Origin: Primulina eburnea
Lineage: Eukaryota > Streptophyta > Magnoliopsida > Lamiales > Gesneriaceae
Length of the DNA stretch: 64,000 nt
Direction: 5' to 3'
Assembly (NCBI RefSeq): GCF_022965805.1
Contig: NC_133104.1
Span: 41,212,682-41,276,681, forward strand
Part shown: positions 11,782-22,004 of the stretch, piece by piece
How the letters are laid out: each line of letters begins with the position of its first letter
Position numbering within the stretch: position 1 is the first letter of the stretch
Translations under genes and position numbers: made by a program
Notes under the pieces: model-generated
What the model was told of the DNA's origin: nothing
Database searches by the model: none
What the model saw: only the letters and a program-made list of their open reading frames with translations

Positions 11782-12253
11782 GCGTTTGGTTTGAAGATAA
11801 AATAAACTAATGATTAATAAGTAAATGATAAAGAAAATGATTGTTGTAGGAATGTAATATATGGTGTTATGTTTTATATGATTTTTAAGTGTAGAATAAT
11901 TTTGAATTTTTTGATGAAAGGACAAAATTGTCTTTTCTTCTTCTTTTTTCTTTTTCCACTCCGGCGGCGGCGGCGGTCCGGCGGCGCGGCGGCGGTCGGT
12001 GGTCGGTGGCAGCGGTCGTGGCGAGAAGTGGTGGTGAGTTTGGATATAGGAGAAGGGTAAAATTGGAAAATAGGAAGGATTAAGAGTTGGATAAATAATC
12101 TTAGGAGGTGAGGAGGTATTATTTTAACCTACCTAATATAACCTAATCATTCATAGAAGGGATAGACTTGATTAAATAATCACCCGTACCAAACATGTGA
12201 TTAGGTGGGTTAAAAAAATAAACCCACTTAATTACCCCTACCAAACGCCCCTT
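11780..12253. mobile_element. Non-autonomous element with GC-rich core, copy 1
   Basis: Ends GCGTTTGGT on the left and ACCAAACGCC on the right. Inside is an AT-rich arm, a GGC/CGG-rich core at about 11959-12045, and a conserved 3' arm with GAAGTGGTGGTGAGTTTGGA, ACCTAATATAACCTAATCAT and GATAGACTTGATTAAATAAT. The 3' arm recurs at 37050-37618. The core reads as Arg- or Gly-rich peptides in several frames but looks like simple sequence. Confidence 0.7.
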
Positions 12254-13074
12254 AGTTTTAATCTCATGTAAAAAGGTTATACATACATATCTTCGTGTGG
12301 ACCAATGTATTGTTCTTATAATACACAAAAACTCACGTAAAATAATCTTATATGTCAATTTTGTGAGACGGATCTCTAATTCCATGTGATCAATTAAAAA
12401 TATTGCTTTTCGCTTTAAATACAAAAAAACTTAAAAAGTGCATGAATATTTCACAATTCAAGACTTGATAAAATGGAATCTGGTCTTTAATATCAAGCTT
12501 GCAAACAAATAAAATCGAATATAATAACGGAAAATTGACATTCAGTCCCCAGTCGTCGATTTTTTTTGTGTTCAATCTCTGAATATTTTTTTAGTACCAC
12601 ATTTCCATATGAAGTGTACCATATTTTATATGACATAGTACCACAATTTTGTAGGTAAGAGTGAACCCAAAGAAATGTTTTGATTGGAGATTTTTCACCA
12701 ACTTCTCCATATAATAAAACCTGAACTCTCATGTTAAAGCTCTCGATTTCCCTACCACAGGTAACAACCATATTCAATTTATGGATTTGCTTGAATTAAT
12801 TAATCAAATAATCATAACCCTGAGTTAATTACGTGCTCTTCAAAGAGTTAAAGTATGCATTGAACTGTAATGATGCGGTGGATTAAAAAATTCTGAAACA
12901 ATCAGATGTTTTCTCGTTCATTGGATCCCCATGAATTGATTATTGAAATATAGCACTTGAAATTACACACAGGCAAAAAGAAGAAAATAAACCAAGTCAA
13001 ACGGTAAGTTCATCGTTTACAAAGGCGGAAAAAAGTTCATCAAACATATTATGGCTATATTTCAGCCCTAAAAA
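12254..13074. other. Spacer downstream of the cystatin gene
   Basis: A short TGTGAGACGGATCTC fragment of the foldback family lies near 12361. Otherwise no gene seen. Minus-strand frames at 12390-12777 have no recognisable domain. Confidence 0.45.
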
Positions 13075-13446
13075 TCAATTAATTTCAACGAAAGAAGTGA
13101 GTTGCCTGAATTTCTGCCAGGGCTTCACCCAAACAACCGCCTCATAATTCTTCAGCCCCGAGGCCCCAATATCCTTAGCGGAAATAACCAGCCTGTAATT
13201 CGTTCCGGATACAACTTGCGTCTCTCCCTTGATCACCTTTACAAACTTCAATTCTGCCCCGGCCTGCTTGTTGTGCTCCTCCACGGCGAATTTAGCTATC
13301 TTCAGCACCCGAGGGTCTTGGGGGTTCTTGATCTGCTGCCAAACGCCGATTCGTCCGCCTCCCAAAGCGGCGGAGACTTCATAAGAAATAGAAGCCACCA
13401 AAATCGGGAGGATTGCGAGGATAAGCGAGCGAGATTTGAGCGCCAT
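13075..13446 (-). CDS. Phytocystatin (cysteine protease inhibitor), secreted, single exon
   Basis: A 123-residue cystatin that inhibits papain-like cysteine proteases as a tight reversible competitor. Residues 1 to about 27 form a signal peptide (basic MALKSRS, then a hydrophobic stretch ending in VSA). The family elements are present in order: the N-terminal Gly pair (ALGGGR), the plant-specific helix motif as VLKIAKFAVEEHN, the first binding loop QVVSG, and the second-loop Trp in VKPWQ. Length fits the small single-domain plant class. The start is the first ATG after a TATA box about 45 bp upstream. No intron is needed. A G-box (CACGTG) about 108 bp upstream suggests ABA, light or stress input, which is inference. 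The legumain-inhibiting C-terminal extension of larger phytocystatins is absent. Confidence 0.93.
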   Translation of the reverse strand: MALKSRSLILAILPILVASISYEVSAALGGGRIGVWQQIKNPQDPRVLKIAKFAVEEHNKQAGAELKFVKVIKGETQVVSGTNYRLVISAKDIGASGLKNYEAVVWVKPWQKFRQLTSFVEIN

Positions 13447-13490
13447 GTTTTCGTGTAACGATTAACTTCATAAACAATCTGCCGTAGATA

Positions 13491-13498
13491 TATTTATA
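13491..13498 (-). promoter_or_regulatory. TATA box of the cystatin gene
   Basis: Minus strand TATAAATA, 45 bp upstream of the ATG. Transcription would start near 13465, giving a short 5' leader. Confidence 0.65.
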
Positions 13499-13553
13499 TT
13501 GGAAACCTGGGAACGGGGAACAGTTGGGGCACGCGGAAAACTGCTTTTACTGT

Positions 13554-13559
13554 CACGTG
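13554..13559. promoter_or_regulatory. G-box / ABRE-type CACGTG upstream of the cystatin gene
   Basis: Palindromic CACGTG in TGTCACGTGTG, about 60 bp upstream of the TATA box. bZIP or bHLH factors bind this motif. Function here is inferred from position only. Confidence 0.45.
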
Positions 13560-14160
13560 TGTGAACAAGACATATACCCATTTATTTGGTATTTTTATTT
13601 ATAATTTAATTTTAATTTCCTAAGGGAACCGAGCCCCCTTTATTTTTCAAATTAAATTGTATCTTTTAATTATTAATAAAATACAAGAAATTTTTTATTT
13701 TATTTTATATTCGAGACTATCACAACTTGTGGTTGTTGGATTTTTTAAGTTTTAGATGGAATTAATTAAGGTGAGGATGATTGAATGTAATTAATGAATA
13801 ATTCAAATCTTTGATTCGAGAGTTAATTTCATTTAATTTTACCAAGAAAAATCCTGTATATTGTTGATCCGAAATAGTTTCGCTTTGCTTTGCTTTGTAT
13901 TTTTTTTTTTTTATGACGATGAGATTTGTGGTCGCTATCTTTTGTTGTGCACGATTAAAGCATACTTATTTGTATATCTTTGTTTCTGCTAGTGGTCGAC
14001 AAATGCCATAATTTAGTGCATTCACGAGCAGCATATTGTGAGTAATCAATGATCCACGTGAACGTTTTGTCTTTTTACAGAAAAAATAACAAGTTTATTA
14101 GAAAATTGATTTATAAGTTAATTATCAGAACATTTTATTAATCCATTCCTCAAACACCCA
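13560..14160. other. AT-rich spacer
   Basis: No gene or repeat recognised. Confidence 0.5.
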
Positions 14161-14395
14161 CACAATGTGAAAGCCATGCATTTTGCCTCGCAAGCGTCAT
14201 CACATTCCGAAAAGCGAGGAGTTCCGCCGGTAACACTGAACCTAGGTTGCGTATTCCACGAGCTGAGGCAGCACAAATATTGCCACGGTTGTCTCTAATC
14301 ACTACCCACACACTGAATTTACCAGCTTGGTCCTGAAACCCGGCATCGACAACTAGCCTGAAGTGCCCCCTCTGGAGGTTTTGACCACTTCTTCA
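14161..14395 (-). pseudogene. RNase H-like domain relic (RVT_3 type, from a non-LTR element)
   Basis: Minus-strand translation gives WSKPPE, a one-base frame change, then GHFRLVVDAGFQDQAGKF, VVIRDNRGNI and LPAELLAFR. This is the plant RNase H-like domain seen at the C terminus of LINE-type reverse transcriptases and in related host genes: first catalytic Asp in VVDAGF, Glu in PAELLAF. Only the front part of the domain remains and no ORF surrounds it. The copia element inserted about 40 bp upstream of it in reading direction. Confidence 0.65.
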
Positions 14396-14429
14396 GCCTG
14401 GCACACTGATTAGTTGGATTTTGAGTTAC

Positions 14430-14434
14430 AATAA
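14430..14434. repeat. Target-site duplication AATAA, left copy (copia element 1)
   Basis: Identical to 19329-19333 immediately outside the other LTR. A 5-bp duplication is the standard for Ty1-copia integration. Confidence 0.9.
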
Positions 14435-14619
14435 TATTGCAGAGATGAGCATGCGTCGAATGTAAACTGAATTCTTCATTATTATGTTGAGAGAGTCGAA
14501 TAGTAGTCTGTACATTTCTTATTTATACTAGAGTAATCAATGAGTAAAATAACTGCTATCTAACAAACTCAAACTGATTAATAACCGAGTTAACTAACAA
14601 TCTAACTGTTAGTCTAATA
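14435..14619 (-). repeat. 3' LTR of copia element 1
   Basis: 185 bp, bordered outside by AATAA and inside by the purine tract at 14620-14627. Differs from its partner at 4 positions. Confidence 0.92.
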
Positions 14620-14626
14620 TCCCCCT

Positions 14627-17600
14627 TCAAGATGGACTATAGATATCTTTGACAGACATCTTGGAGATCAAATGAGAGAGGGCTGTACGTGGAAGAGGTT
14701 TTGTGAACATGTCAGCAAGCTGGAGTTGTGTCCGGATTGGTAGAAGTTTAATTGTTCCTTCCTTGATTTTCTCACGTATAAAGTGGCAATCTATTTCAAT
14801 GTGTTTTGCGCGTTCATGAAAGATGGGATTGTACGCGAGATGGATGGCCGATTGGTTATCACCAAATATAGTGACAGGAGCTGAAGTGGTGACTTGTAGG
14901 TCTTTAAGCAACTGAGTGAGCCATATGATTTCGCTTATTGTGGTGGCTAGTGCTCTGCATTCTGCCTCCGTTGAGGATCTGGAAATGGTCACTTGTTTCT
15001 TGGTTTTCCATGAAATTAAAGCATCTCCCAAGAACACACAGAATCCAGTGACAGATTTTCGTGTGTCAACACATGCTGCCCAATCCGCATCGGAAAAAGC
15101 CCGTAAGTGCATGGCAGAGGTGGCTGAGAAAAATATCCCTTGGCCAGGAGCGGACTTGAGATATCGTAGAACATGATGCACAGCCTTTAGGTGGGGAGTA
15201 CGAGGTTGAGACACAAATTGACTCAATTTGTGGACTGCAAATGTGATGTCTGGTCTTGATAAGGTAAGATATAATAGACGTCCAATGATGCGTCTATATT
15301 GTGTGACGTCTTCAAGTAATTCCCCATCAGTGAGATTAAGTTGAATCCTGGGTTCCATAGGTACATACACCGGTTTGCAAGCAAGAAAACCAGTGTCTTC
15401 GAGTAGGTGTAACGTATAGTTGCGTTGTGATAGACATATGCCCTGTGTTGTCCGTGCTATTTCGAGGCCAAGAAAATATTTTAAGGGCCATAGATCTTTG
15501 AGTTTGAATTTGGATTGAAGGACAGTCTTTACTTCATGAATTAAACCAGGAGAAGGTCCGGCAATAATGATGTCGTCAACATATACTAGCAATGCTAAGA
15601 AAGAAGACCCCGATCCTTTGGTGAATAAGGTATGATCAGCATGGGATTGTACAAATCCAGATGCAAGGACTGCATTTGAAAATTTAGTGTACCATTGGCG
15701 AGAGGCTTGGCGTAAGCCATAGATAGATTTGTGTAGTTTGCACACAAGCTTTGAATTTGCTGAATCGGTTTGTACCTCAGGAATGAATCCAAGAGGTAGA
15801 TCTATGTAAACATCTTCGAGGAGATCACCATTCAAGAAGGCATTGTTAACGTCCAATTGTGCAAGATGCCAAGTTTGGCTAGCAGCAAGTGTAAGTAAAA
15901 CTTTGACAGTGGCTAGCTTGGCAACTGGGGAAAAAGTTTCAAAAAAATCAATACCTTCGCACTGGTTGTAGCCTTTCGCCACTAACCGAGCCTTATATCT
16001 ATCAATCGAGCCATCAGATTTGTGTTTTATCTTGTATACCCATCGACAGCCTATGGCTTGCTTGTTGGAAGGAAGCGGAACCACCGACCATGTCTTGTTG
16101 GCTTCCATGGCATCGAGTTCAGCACTCATTGCATCCCGCCATGCATTGGACTTGACGGATTGATGAAAGAATTGAGGTTCCTCTTGAGTGGAAATATTAA
16201 GTACAAAATTTTTGTATGCTGAGGACAATGCTTGGTAAGACATGTGAGCCTCCAAAGGATACAAGACTGTAGAGGTTGGGTGTGATTGATGTTGCAGTAG
16301 TTGACAATGATAATGTCTTAAGTATGATGGTTGTTTGGTCACTCTCGAAGAAGTGCGAGTAGGTGCAATATGAGAGGGAATTTCTGGAGCGCTATTTTGA
16401 GCATCAGTGGCTGAAGGTGCAAGTGAATCAACGTCTGATGTCTCGTGTGGAACATCTACTGGAGCATTGTTGTTCAAACATTCAGTACTATCAACTCTTG
16501 CTGATGTGGGAATGACCAAGTTGGGAAATGGATCAATCATTTCTTCCTTAGGAGATATAGAGATAAATGGGAATATGGATTCATGGAAAACCACATCTCG
16601 TGATATAAATATTTCCTTGGTCTTAGTATCCAGTAATTTGTATGCTTTCATGTTTGGCGGGTATCCCAAAAAGACACATGCACGAGCTCTTGGAAGAAAC
16701 TTGTCTCGGTGAGCTGATAAAGTGGAAGCAAACGCAAGACAACCGAATATACGAAACTGTGAATAATCCACACTTTTCTGATACAGCAACTCATAAGGAG
16801 ACTTGTTGTGTGTCCAAGGAGAAGGTATGCGGTTTATCAAATAAGTTGCTGTCAAAATGCATTCGTTCCAGAAACGAATGGGTACATGGGATTGAAAGAA
16901 CAAGGAACGAGCAACGTTAAGTAAGTGTTGGTGTTTCCTTTCGACTACAGAATTTTGTTGAGGAGTTTGCACACATGAAAACTGATGCAGAATTCCTTTT
17001 GTCTGTAACAACTTGGTGAAAGCAAATTCTTTAGCATTATCAGTACGAAAGGCCTTGAATTTCATTGTGAATTGCGTTTCAACCATTTGACAGAATCTAG
17101 ACACTATACTCATCGCTTCAGACTTGTGTTGCAAGAGAAAAACCCATGTAAACCTTGTACAGTCGTCAACTAAAGTCAGAAAATATCTTTGATTATTATG
17201 TGTAGGAACACGATATGGACCCCAAATGTCACAATGTATGAGATCAAAAGACTTTGCAGACATATTGTGATGAGAAACAAATGGTAATTTTCTTTGTTTT
17301 GCTAATGGGCATATAGAACATGGTATATCAGGTACATCAATATCCTTGTAATGTAAATGAGACTTCAGAGTCTGCACGATCTTCATTGAAGGGTGCCCAA
17401 GACGACAATGCCAAACTTGTGAGCTAACTTGATTGACATGAACCTTTGAGTGTGAGTTATAGTTTTCCAGATTCTTGACTTCTAGAACATAGAGACCTTC
17501 TGTCCGATTACCCTTGCCAATCATCTTCTTGGTTGTCAAGTCCTGAATGGTAAAGGAATCACGATGAAAACTGATCACCACTTCTGTGTTGGCTATATAG

Positions 17601-18991
17601 GAGCTCAGGGACAGTAGATTAAATTTGAATTCGGGTATGTAAAGAACATCAGATAGAAGTAAAGATACCAATCTGACTTCACCACATAATTTAACATCAA
17701 TGTACTCGTGATTGGGCAGAATGACACGTGAATTGTCTACTGTCTTAAGGGAAGTGAAAGAATTCATATTCGAGCAAATATGTCGAGATGCTCCCGAATC
17801 CACAATCCAACACGAAGGTGAATGTAACACATTAGGAATAGATATCGATAGACAAGTACCTGAACTGAAATGATCATGCGAACCTTCTTGCCGATCAAGC
17901 TTCTTGTCAGCAGCTGAGAGATGTTGAACAAACATAGCCATTAGTTGCTCCATCTGGTTTTTATCAAAATTCTGTAAGATATTTGAAGGAGAAGCACCAA
18001 GAACTTCTCGTGCTCCAGATGAAGGAATATGTCCTGATACTTGATTTATTGGGGCTGGTGAGCTTCTGTTCACATTTCTGGTTCGGTTCTTGTATCCGGG
18101 TGGATAGCCATGAATCTTATAACATGTTTCCACAGTGTGTCCAGGGACATTGCAAGAAGTGCAATAGGGCCTTCCTTTCTGAAATTTATTTCTTGCTCTG
18201 TTATTGTATTGAGATTGTTGTTGTTCCCCTTGGAGGGCAAATGCCAAGTCGTTTGTTAGTGTGTTGAAATTGGACTGACTCCCAATAGCCCTTGGTCGTT
18301 CTTCTTGTATGACTAAAGCAAAGATTCTGCTAATAGGTGGAAGTGGATCAAGTAGAAGAACTTGACTCCTAGTATGAGAGAATAAATCATTGAGACCCAT
18401 TAGGAAAGTCATGGCATAGTCCATCTGAACATAATTTTCAATGTTCTTGACCCCACTACAGTTGCACTTACCACAATTGCAAACTGGTCGAAATTGGTTT
18501 AATTCTTCCCAAATGGCCTTAAGTTTAGTGAAGTAAATTCCAACCGGATCTTGATCTTGGCGCAAACTGATCAACTCTCTTCGTAGTTGAAATATTCTGG
18601 GAGCGTTGCTTTGTTGAAAACGATCTCTCAGATCTTTCCATATGTCTTCTGCCGACTCCGCGAACAGAACGCTTGCTGATATTTCCTTGGACACAGAATT
18701 TAGGAGCCAGGAAATTACGATGTTGTTGTTCCGTATCCACGCATTTGTCAAATTGAGATCATTCTCTGGTGGCTTGGGAATGGATCCATCAATGAACCCC
18801 AATTTGTTCTTAACCGAGAGTGCAATTGTGATTGCTCGACTCCATGACGGAAAATTTTCACCCGTGAGTTGCTGTGAGACCAGGAGCAGCCCTGGATTAT
18901 CAGAATGATGAAGAAAATAGGGACTCGATTGGTCGTCAACAGCTGATCGCCCCATTTGCATATTCCACGCCGGGGGGTTTGTATTTGCCAT
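14627..18991 (-). CDS. Ty1-copia Gag-Pol polyprotein, intact, 1454 aa
   Basis: One frame encodes all copia functions in the order Gag, protease, integrase, reverse transcriptase, RNase H. Gag starts near residue 25 (LTGENFPSWSRAITIAL), with a CCHC knuckle CTSCNVPGHTVETC near 277-290. The aspartic protease has DSGAS near 398-402. The pre-integrase zinc motif shows HCRLGHPS. Integrase keeps its acidic residues in HCDIWGP, FRTDNAKEF and VVERKHQH. Reverse transcriptase shows KARLVAKGYNQ, LDVNNAFLNGDL and the active site YVDDIII. RNase H has FSDADWA, SRSSTEAEC and DNQSAI. The first ATG is at 18991; the frame is open a few codons further upstream. The stop overlaps the start of the purine tract. 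No frameshift or stop is present, so it may be competent for transposition. Confidence 0.95.
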   Translation of the reverse strand: MANTNPPAWNMQMGRSAVDDQSSPYFLHHSDNPGLLLVSQQLTGENFPSWSRAITIALSVKNKLGFIDGSIPKPPENDLNLTNAWIRNNNIVISWLLNSVSKEISASVLFAESAEDIWKDLRDRFQQSNAPRIFQLRRELISLRQDQDPVGIYFTKLKAIWEELNQFRPVCNCGKCNCSGVKNIENYVQMDYAMTFLMGLNDLFSHTRSQVLLLDPLPPISRIFALVIQEERPRAIGSQSNFNTLTNDLAFALQGEQQQSQYNNRARNKFQKGRPYCTSCNVPGHTVETCYKIHGYPPGYKNRTRNVNRSSPAPINQVSGHIPSSGAREVLGASPSNILQNFDKNQMEQLMAMFVQHLSAADKKLDRQEGSHDHFSSGTCLSISIPNVLHSPSCWIVDSGASRHICSNMNSFTSLKTVDNSRVILPNHEYIDVKLCGEVRLVSLLLSDVLYIPEFKFNLLSLSSYIANTEVVISFHRDSFTIQDLTTKKMIGKGNRTEGLYVLEVKNLENYNSHSKVHVNQVSSQVWHCRLGHPSMKIVQTLKSHLHYKDIDVPDIPCSICPLAKQRKLPFVSHHNMSAKSFDLIHCDIWGPYRVPTHNNQRYFLTLVDDCTRFTWVFLLQHKSEAMSIVSRFCQMVETQFTMKFKAFRTDNAKEFAFTKLLQTKGILHQFSCVQTPQQNSVVERKHQHLLNVARSLFFQSHVPIRFWNECILTATYLINRIPSPWTHNKSPYELLYQKSVDYSQFRIFGCLAFASTLSAHRDKFLPRARACVFLGYPPNMKAYKLLDTKTKEIFISRDVVFHESIFPFISISPKEEMIDPFPNLVIPTSARVDSTECLNNNAPVDVPHETSDVDSLAPSATDAQNSAPEIPSHIAPTRTSSRVTKQPSYLRHYHCQLLQHQSHPTSTVLYPLEAHMSYQALSSAYKNFVLNISTQEEPQFFHQSVKSNAWRDAMSAELDAMEANKTWSVVPLPSNKQAIGCRWVYKIKHKSDGSIDRYKARLVAKGYNQCEGIDFFETFSPVAKLATVKVLLTLAASQTWHLAQLDVNNAFLNGDLLEDVYIDLPLGFIPEVQTDSANSKLVCKLHKSIYGLRQASRQWYTKFSNAVLASGFVQSHADHTLFTKGSGSSFLALLVYVDDIIIAGPSPGLIHEVKTVLQSKFKLKDLWPLKYFLGLEIARTTQGICLSQRNYTLHLLEDTGFLACKPVYVPMEPRIQLNLTDGELLEDVTQYRRIIGRLLYLTLSRPDITFAVHKLSQFVSQPRTPHLKAVHHVLRYLKSAPGQGIFFSATSAMHLRAFSDADWAACVDTRKSVTGFCVFLGDALISWKTKKQVTISRSSTEAECRALATTISEIIWLTQLLKDLQVTTSAPVTIFGDNQSAIHLAYNPIFHERAKHIEIDCHFIREKIKEGTIKLLPIRTQLQLADMFTKPLPRTALSHLISKMSVKDIYSPS

Positions 18992-19130
18992 GGATCCAGA
19001 ATCCAATATTCAGAAGTTCCAATTGCAAAATTGAGAATGAAAAACACCGATCTGGAATTTACCGAGGAAATTAAGCTCACCTGATCGTAGCTTCGATGAG
19101 AGAATCACAAGCTCATCAATGGTGTGGAAA

Positions 19131-19143
19131 TGCTCTGATACCA
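19131..19143 (-). promoter_or_regulatory. Primer-binding site, initiator tRNA-Met
   Basis: Minus strand TGGTATCAGAGCA, complementary to the 3' end of plant initiator tRNA-Met and directly next to the 5' LTR. Confidence 0.92.
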
Positions 19144-19328
19144 TATTGCAGAGATGAGCATGCGTCGAATGTAAACTGAATTCTTCATTATTATGTTGAG
19201 AGAGTCGAATAGTAGTCTGTACATTTCTTATTTATATTAGAGTAATCAATGAGTAAACTAACTGTTATCTAACAAACTCAAACTGATTAATAACCGAGTT
19301 AACTAACAATCTAACCGTTAGTCTAATA
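19144..19328 (-). repeat. 5' LTR of copia element 1
   Basis: 185 bp, followed outside by AATAA at 19329-19333. The minus-strand TATAAATAAG box near 19229-19238 would drive element transcription. Confidence 0.92.
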
Positions 19329-19333
19329 AATAA

Positions 19334-20274
19334 CAATACGAGCTATCCGGAACAAATCAAGCAAAGGAGAAACACATTCAATCTTAATCGAATGTTTCTG
19401 ATGCTTTGAATTATGTTACAATCTTCAGATATATTTCCAAACTGCCCAAGCATACATAACAAATAGCTCAAAATCTGGTTTAGACAGATTGTCTCTCAAA
19501 TAAAAACCGCAAAACATAAAGCACAACTTACAACATTTCTTCGAATGATACCCGAAATCAGAACGTTTCCATACATCTCGAACTTTGGGGCAGAAAAGAA
19601 GGCAATGGCTGATGTCTACCTAGTTTTGCCTGCTTAATGGAATATCAAGGTCCAAGGATATAATCTACTTCAAAGGAAGGAAATAACGCATGTACCTCGT
19701 CCTCTTTCCATGCTCGGGATGGAGAGATTAAATCTTTCACCATTGTCCTATTCAGATCTTTAAAAGTTAGGAAAGTTATTTGAATATTAAGTTTTTAATA
19801 TTTGTCTTTGATATACTAACTTTATTTTTGTTTTCATTTGGTCTTATTTCGTCAAAATTCTGACGTTAAAATGAAAAATATTGATATGACATCGAAAATA
19901 TAATGACGTGACATATAAAATTATTACTTGTCTGATACCACGTTAGTAATTTGACAAAAAAGACTAAAATTTAAAAGTTACCTCATATTAAAACTAGATT
20001 TTGAAATTAAATTTACCATTTTTAGAAATATGAAGGGTTTATTAGCCTATCAACATGTGCATGACAATAGACAAGCACTTATCATTCAAATAAGTTCAAT
20101 TTTTCATGATATCTCTCAACGAAAAATTTAAAGAGGGAGTGGGGAGGCTGGCCTTCAGTGACGCATGAAATATGTAATTATGATTGCTAAGAAACTTGAT
20201 TCGTCTTTGTCGAAATAAATTTTGAGTGTTTTAAACGAATAGACACTTGTTGGGAGAGCTTCTTCACTACATAG
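19334..20274. other. Spacer between copia element 1 and the hAT element
   Basis: No coding frame or recognised repeat. Confidence 0.5.
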
Positions 20275-20282
20275 ATCAGTGT

Positions 20283-20722
20283 TAGGGATGTCAATGGGTA
20301 GAGTATGGGTCGGATTTGATACATCCATCCCCATACCCATTTATTAAATTCATTCTCATACCTATCGGGTATTGAATTTCATCATCATCCTCATATCCAT
20401 CGGATTATCGGATACTCGTACCCTACCCAAATACCCTATTATCATATACAATTGAATTTTTTCAAATTTAAATTATTTCAATGAAGTTATGAATATTTAA
20501 AAAATTATTTAAATGAACAATAAGAAAAATTATTATTGATAAAAATTTGCAAAGTAAACTTTATAGAAAAAATAACAAAATATTAAAAATAGTCTATATT
20601 AGTTGAACAATTTAAGAGCAGTAAAAACTTGAAACGTAAAAGTGAAATGGAAGAGAAAAGAAAAAATATCGATTTACTTGGATGTGAGAAAATGAATCTT
20701 TAATATAAATAAATATAATTAC

Positions 20723-20775
<53 letters not shown>

Positions 20776-20958
20776 TTAAGTGTGTATTCGGGTCGGTCGT
20801 GGGTCGGATTATATCAAACCCGCCTCCATACCCGAACCCGAAAATCCCCATACCCGATTACCCAATTACTTAATCGGGTATAAAAATCCTCCATACCCTC
20901 TTCTATTCGGGTCGGGTATCGGATCCTCCAACGGGTTCGGAGGAAATTACCATCCCTA
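20283..20958. mobile_element. Non-autonomous hAT element with Ac-like ends
   Basis: Ends are TAGGGATG and CATCCCTA, the same as the TAGGGATGAAA-type ends of maize Ac/Ds. The flanks carry a perfect 8-bp duplication, ATCAGTGT, at 20275-20282 and 20959-20966. Subterminal zones hold many GGGTA/TACCC units in inverted orientation (for example CCATACCCGAACCCG near 20826). The middle is AT-rich with a (TA)n run at about 20731-20770. It is 676 bp with no transposase frame. Confidence 0.88.
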
Positions 20959-20966
20959 ATCAGTGT

Positions 20967-21823
20967 TAAAAAAAAATTGAGGGAATTAATTAGAGTTGTT
21001 AAAATAGATAACATAGATCGACTCGTAACCTGTCACTACCCGTCATTTGACAGAGAGAGATGGGCATCTCGTCATTTGGGCATATTGAAATATTGTCAAT
21101 CCAAATCCGCCAATTTGATGGGCCGGACCAACCTGCCAAATTTAAGTTATATTTGGTAGGTTGGGAGAGGTTGACCCGCACCCCATCATTTGACGAGAGC
21201 GATCAAGAAAATTATCAACTCAACCCACTTATTTGTCGATGTGGCCAGACTCATTTAACAATTTTAAAAACAATTAAAGGCCTAATTATGGCGCATTTGG
21301 TTTGAGCACCGTTGAAATTTGCAAGAGGCATAAAACTCGTTCGAATTAAATTAATATGCTAATAAATCTTGAAATTTTCAAATTTCAAGCTGAAAACACA
21401 TTGAGTCGAGGAATATTTATCTGTAGTTTTTTTCCCTTCTTCACATAAATTAACCCAAATATCCTTAAACTCTCTTTATAGCCTTTTTTGACTTTATTTA
21501 CAAAATGTTTTAAGCTACTAAGAAATATATTAAATTTTAACAATCATTTTTAAAAAAGTTTTAACAATTATTATTTTTTAATTTGGAGACATAAGTCAAG
21601 ATATGGGTGTAGTGGGTCGTCCAAACAAATTTTAAATAGAAAATGATTTTTAAATTTAAATTATTTAAATAGAAACTTTAAAATATAAAAAGTACTTGTA
21701 TAAAATAAAGTGAATAACAAGGACTATCAAGTAAGTTTGATTGCTACTACCTGGAAATTACCCGCGTTATTCTATTAAAATTAAGCTCCTTAAGTGTGAT
21801 ACGAGAGTCATTTTTTAATGTTA
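20967..21823. other. AT-rich spacer
   Basis: No gene recognised. Weak open frames around 20977-21305 have no domain signature. Confidence 0.45.
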
Positions 21824-22004
21824 CAAAAACTTGTGTGAGAGGGTCTCACGAGTCGTATTTTGTGAGACATGTATCTTATTTGAGTTATCTATAAAAAAAA
21901 TATTAATTTTTATGCTAAGAGTATTATTTTTTTATTGTGAATATCGATATGGTTGATCTGTCTCACAAATAAAGATTCGTGAGATCGTATCACAAAATAC
22001 CTAC
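21824..22004. repeat. GTGAGACGGTCTCAC foldback repeat, copy B
   Basis: Begins ACTTGTGTGAGAGGGTCTCACG and ends CGTGAGATCGTATCACA. Central TATGCTAAGAGTATTA matches the other copies. Confidence 0.85.

Larger units (their letters stand above)
14435..19328 (-). mobile_element. Intact Ty1-copia LTR retrotransposon (element 1), 4894 bp
   Basis: LTRs at 14435-14619 and 19144-19328, each 185 bp and 4 mismatches apart. AATAA target duplications flank them. On the minus strand the 5' LTR is followed directly by TGGTATCAGAGCA (plus-strand 19131-19143), the initiator tRNA-Met primer-binding site. A purine tract AAGGGGGA precedes the 3' LTR. One uninterrupted gag-pol frame fills the inside. In U3 to U5 direction the LTR reads TATTAG...GCAATA, so its ends are TA and TA instead of TG and CA. 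A TATAAATA-type box lies inside each LTR. LTR divergence of about 2% and the open frame point to a fairly recent insertion. Confidence 0.95.

Noticed and set aside
14916..18908. Many plus-strand open frames opposite the copia polyprotein
   Set aside because: All are antisense shadows of an intact Gag-Pol frame with clear domain order.
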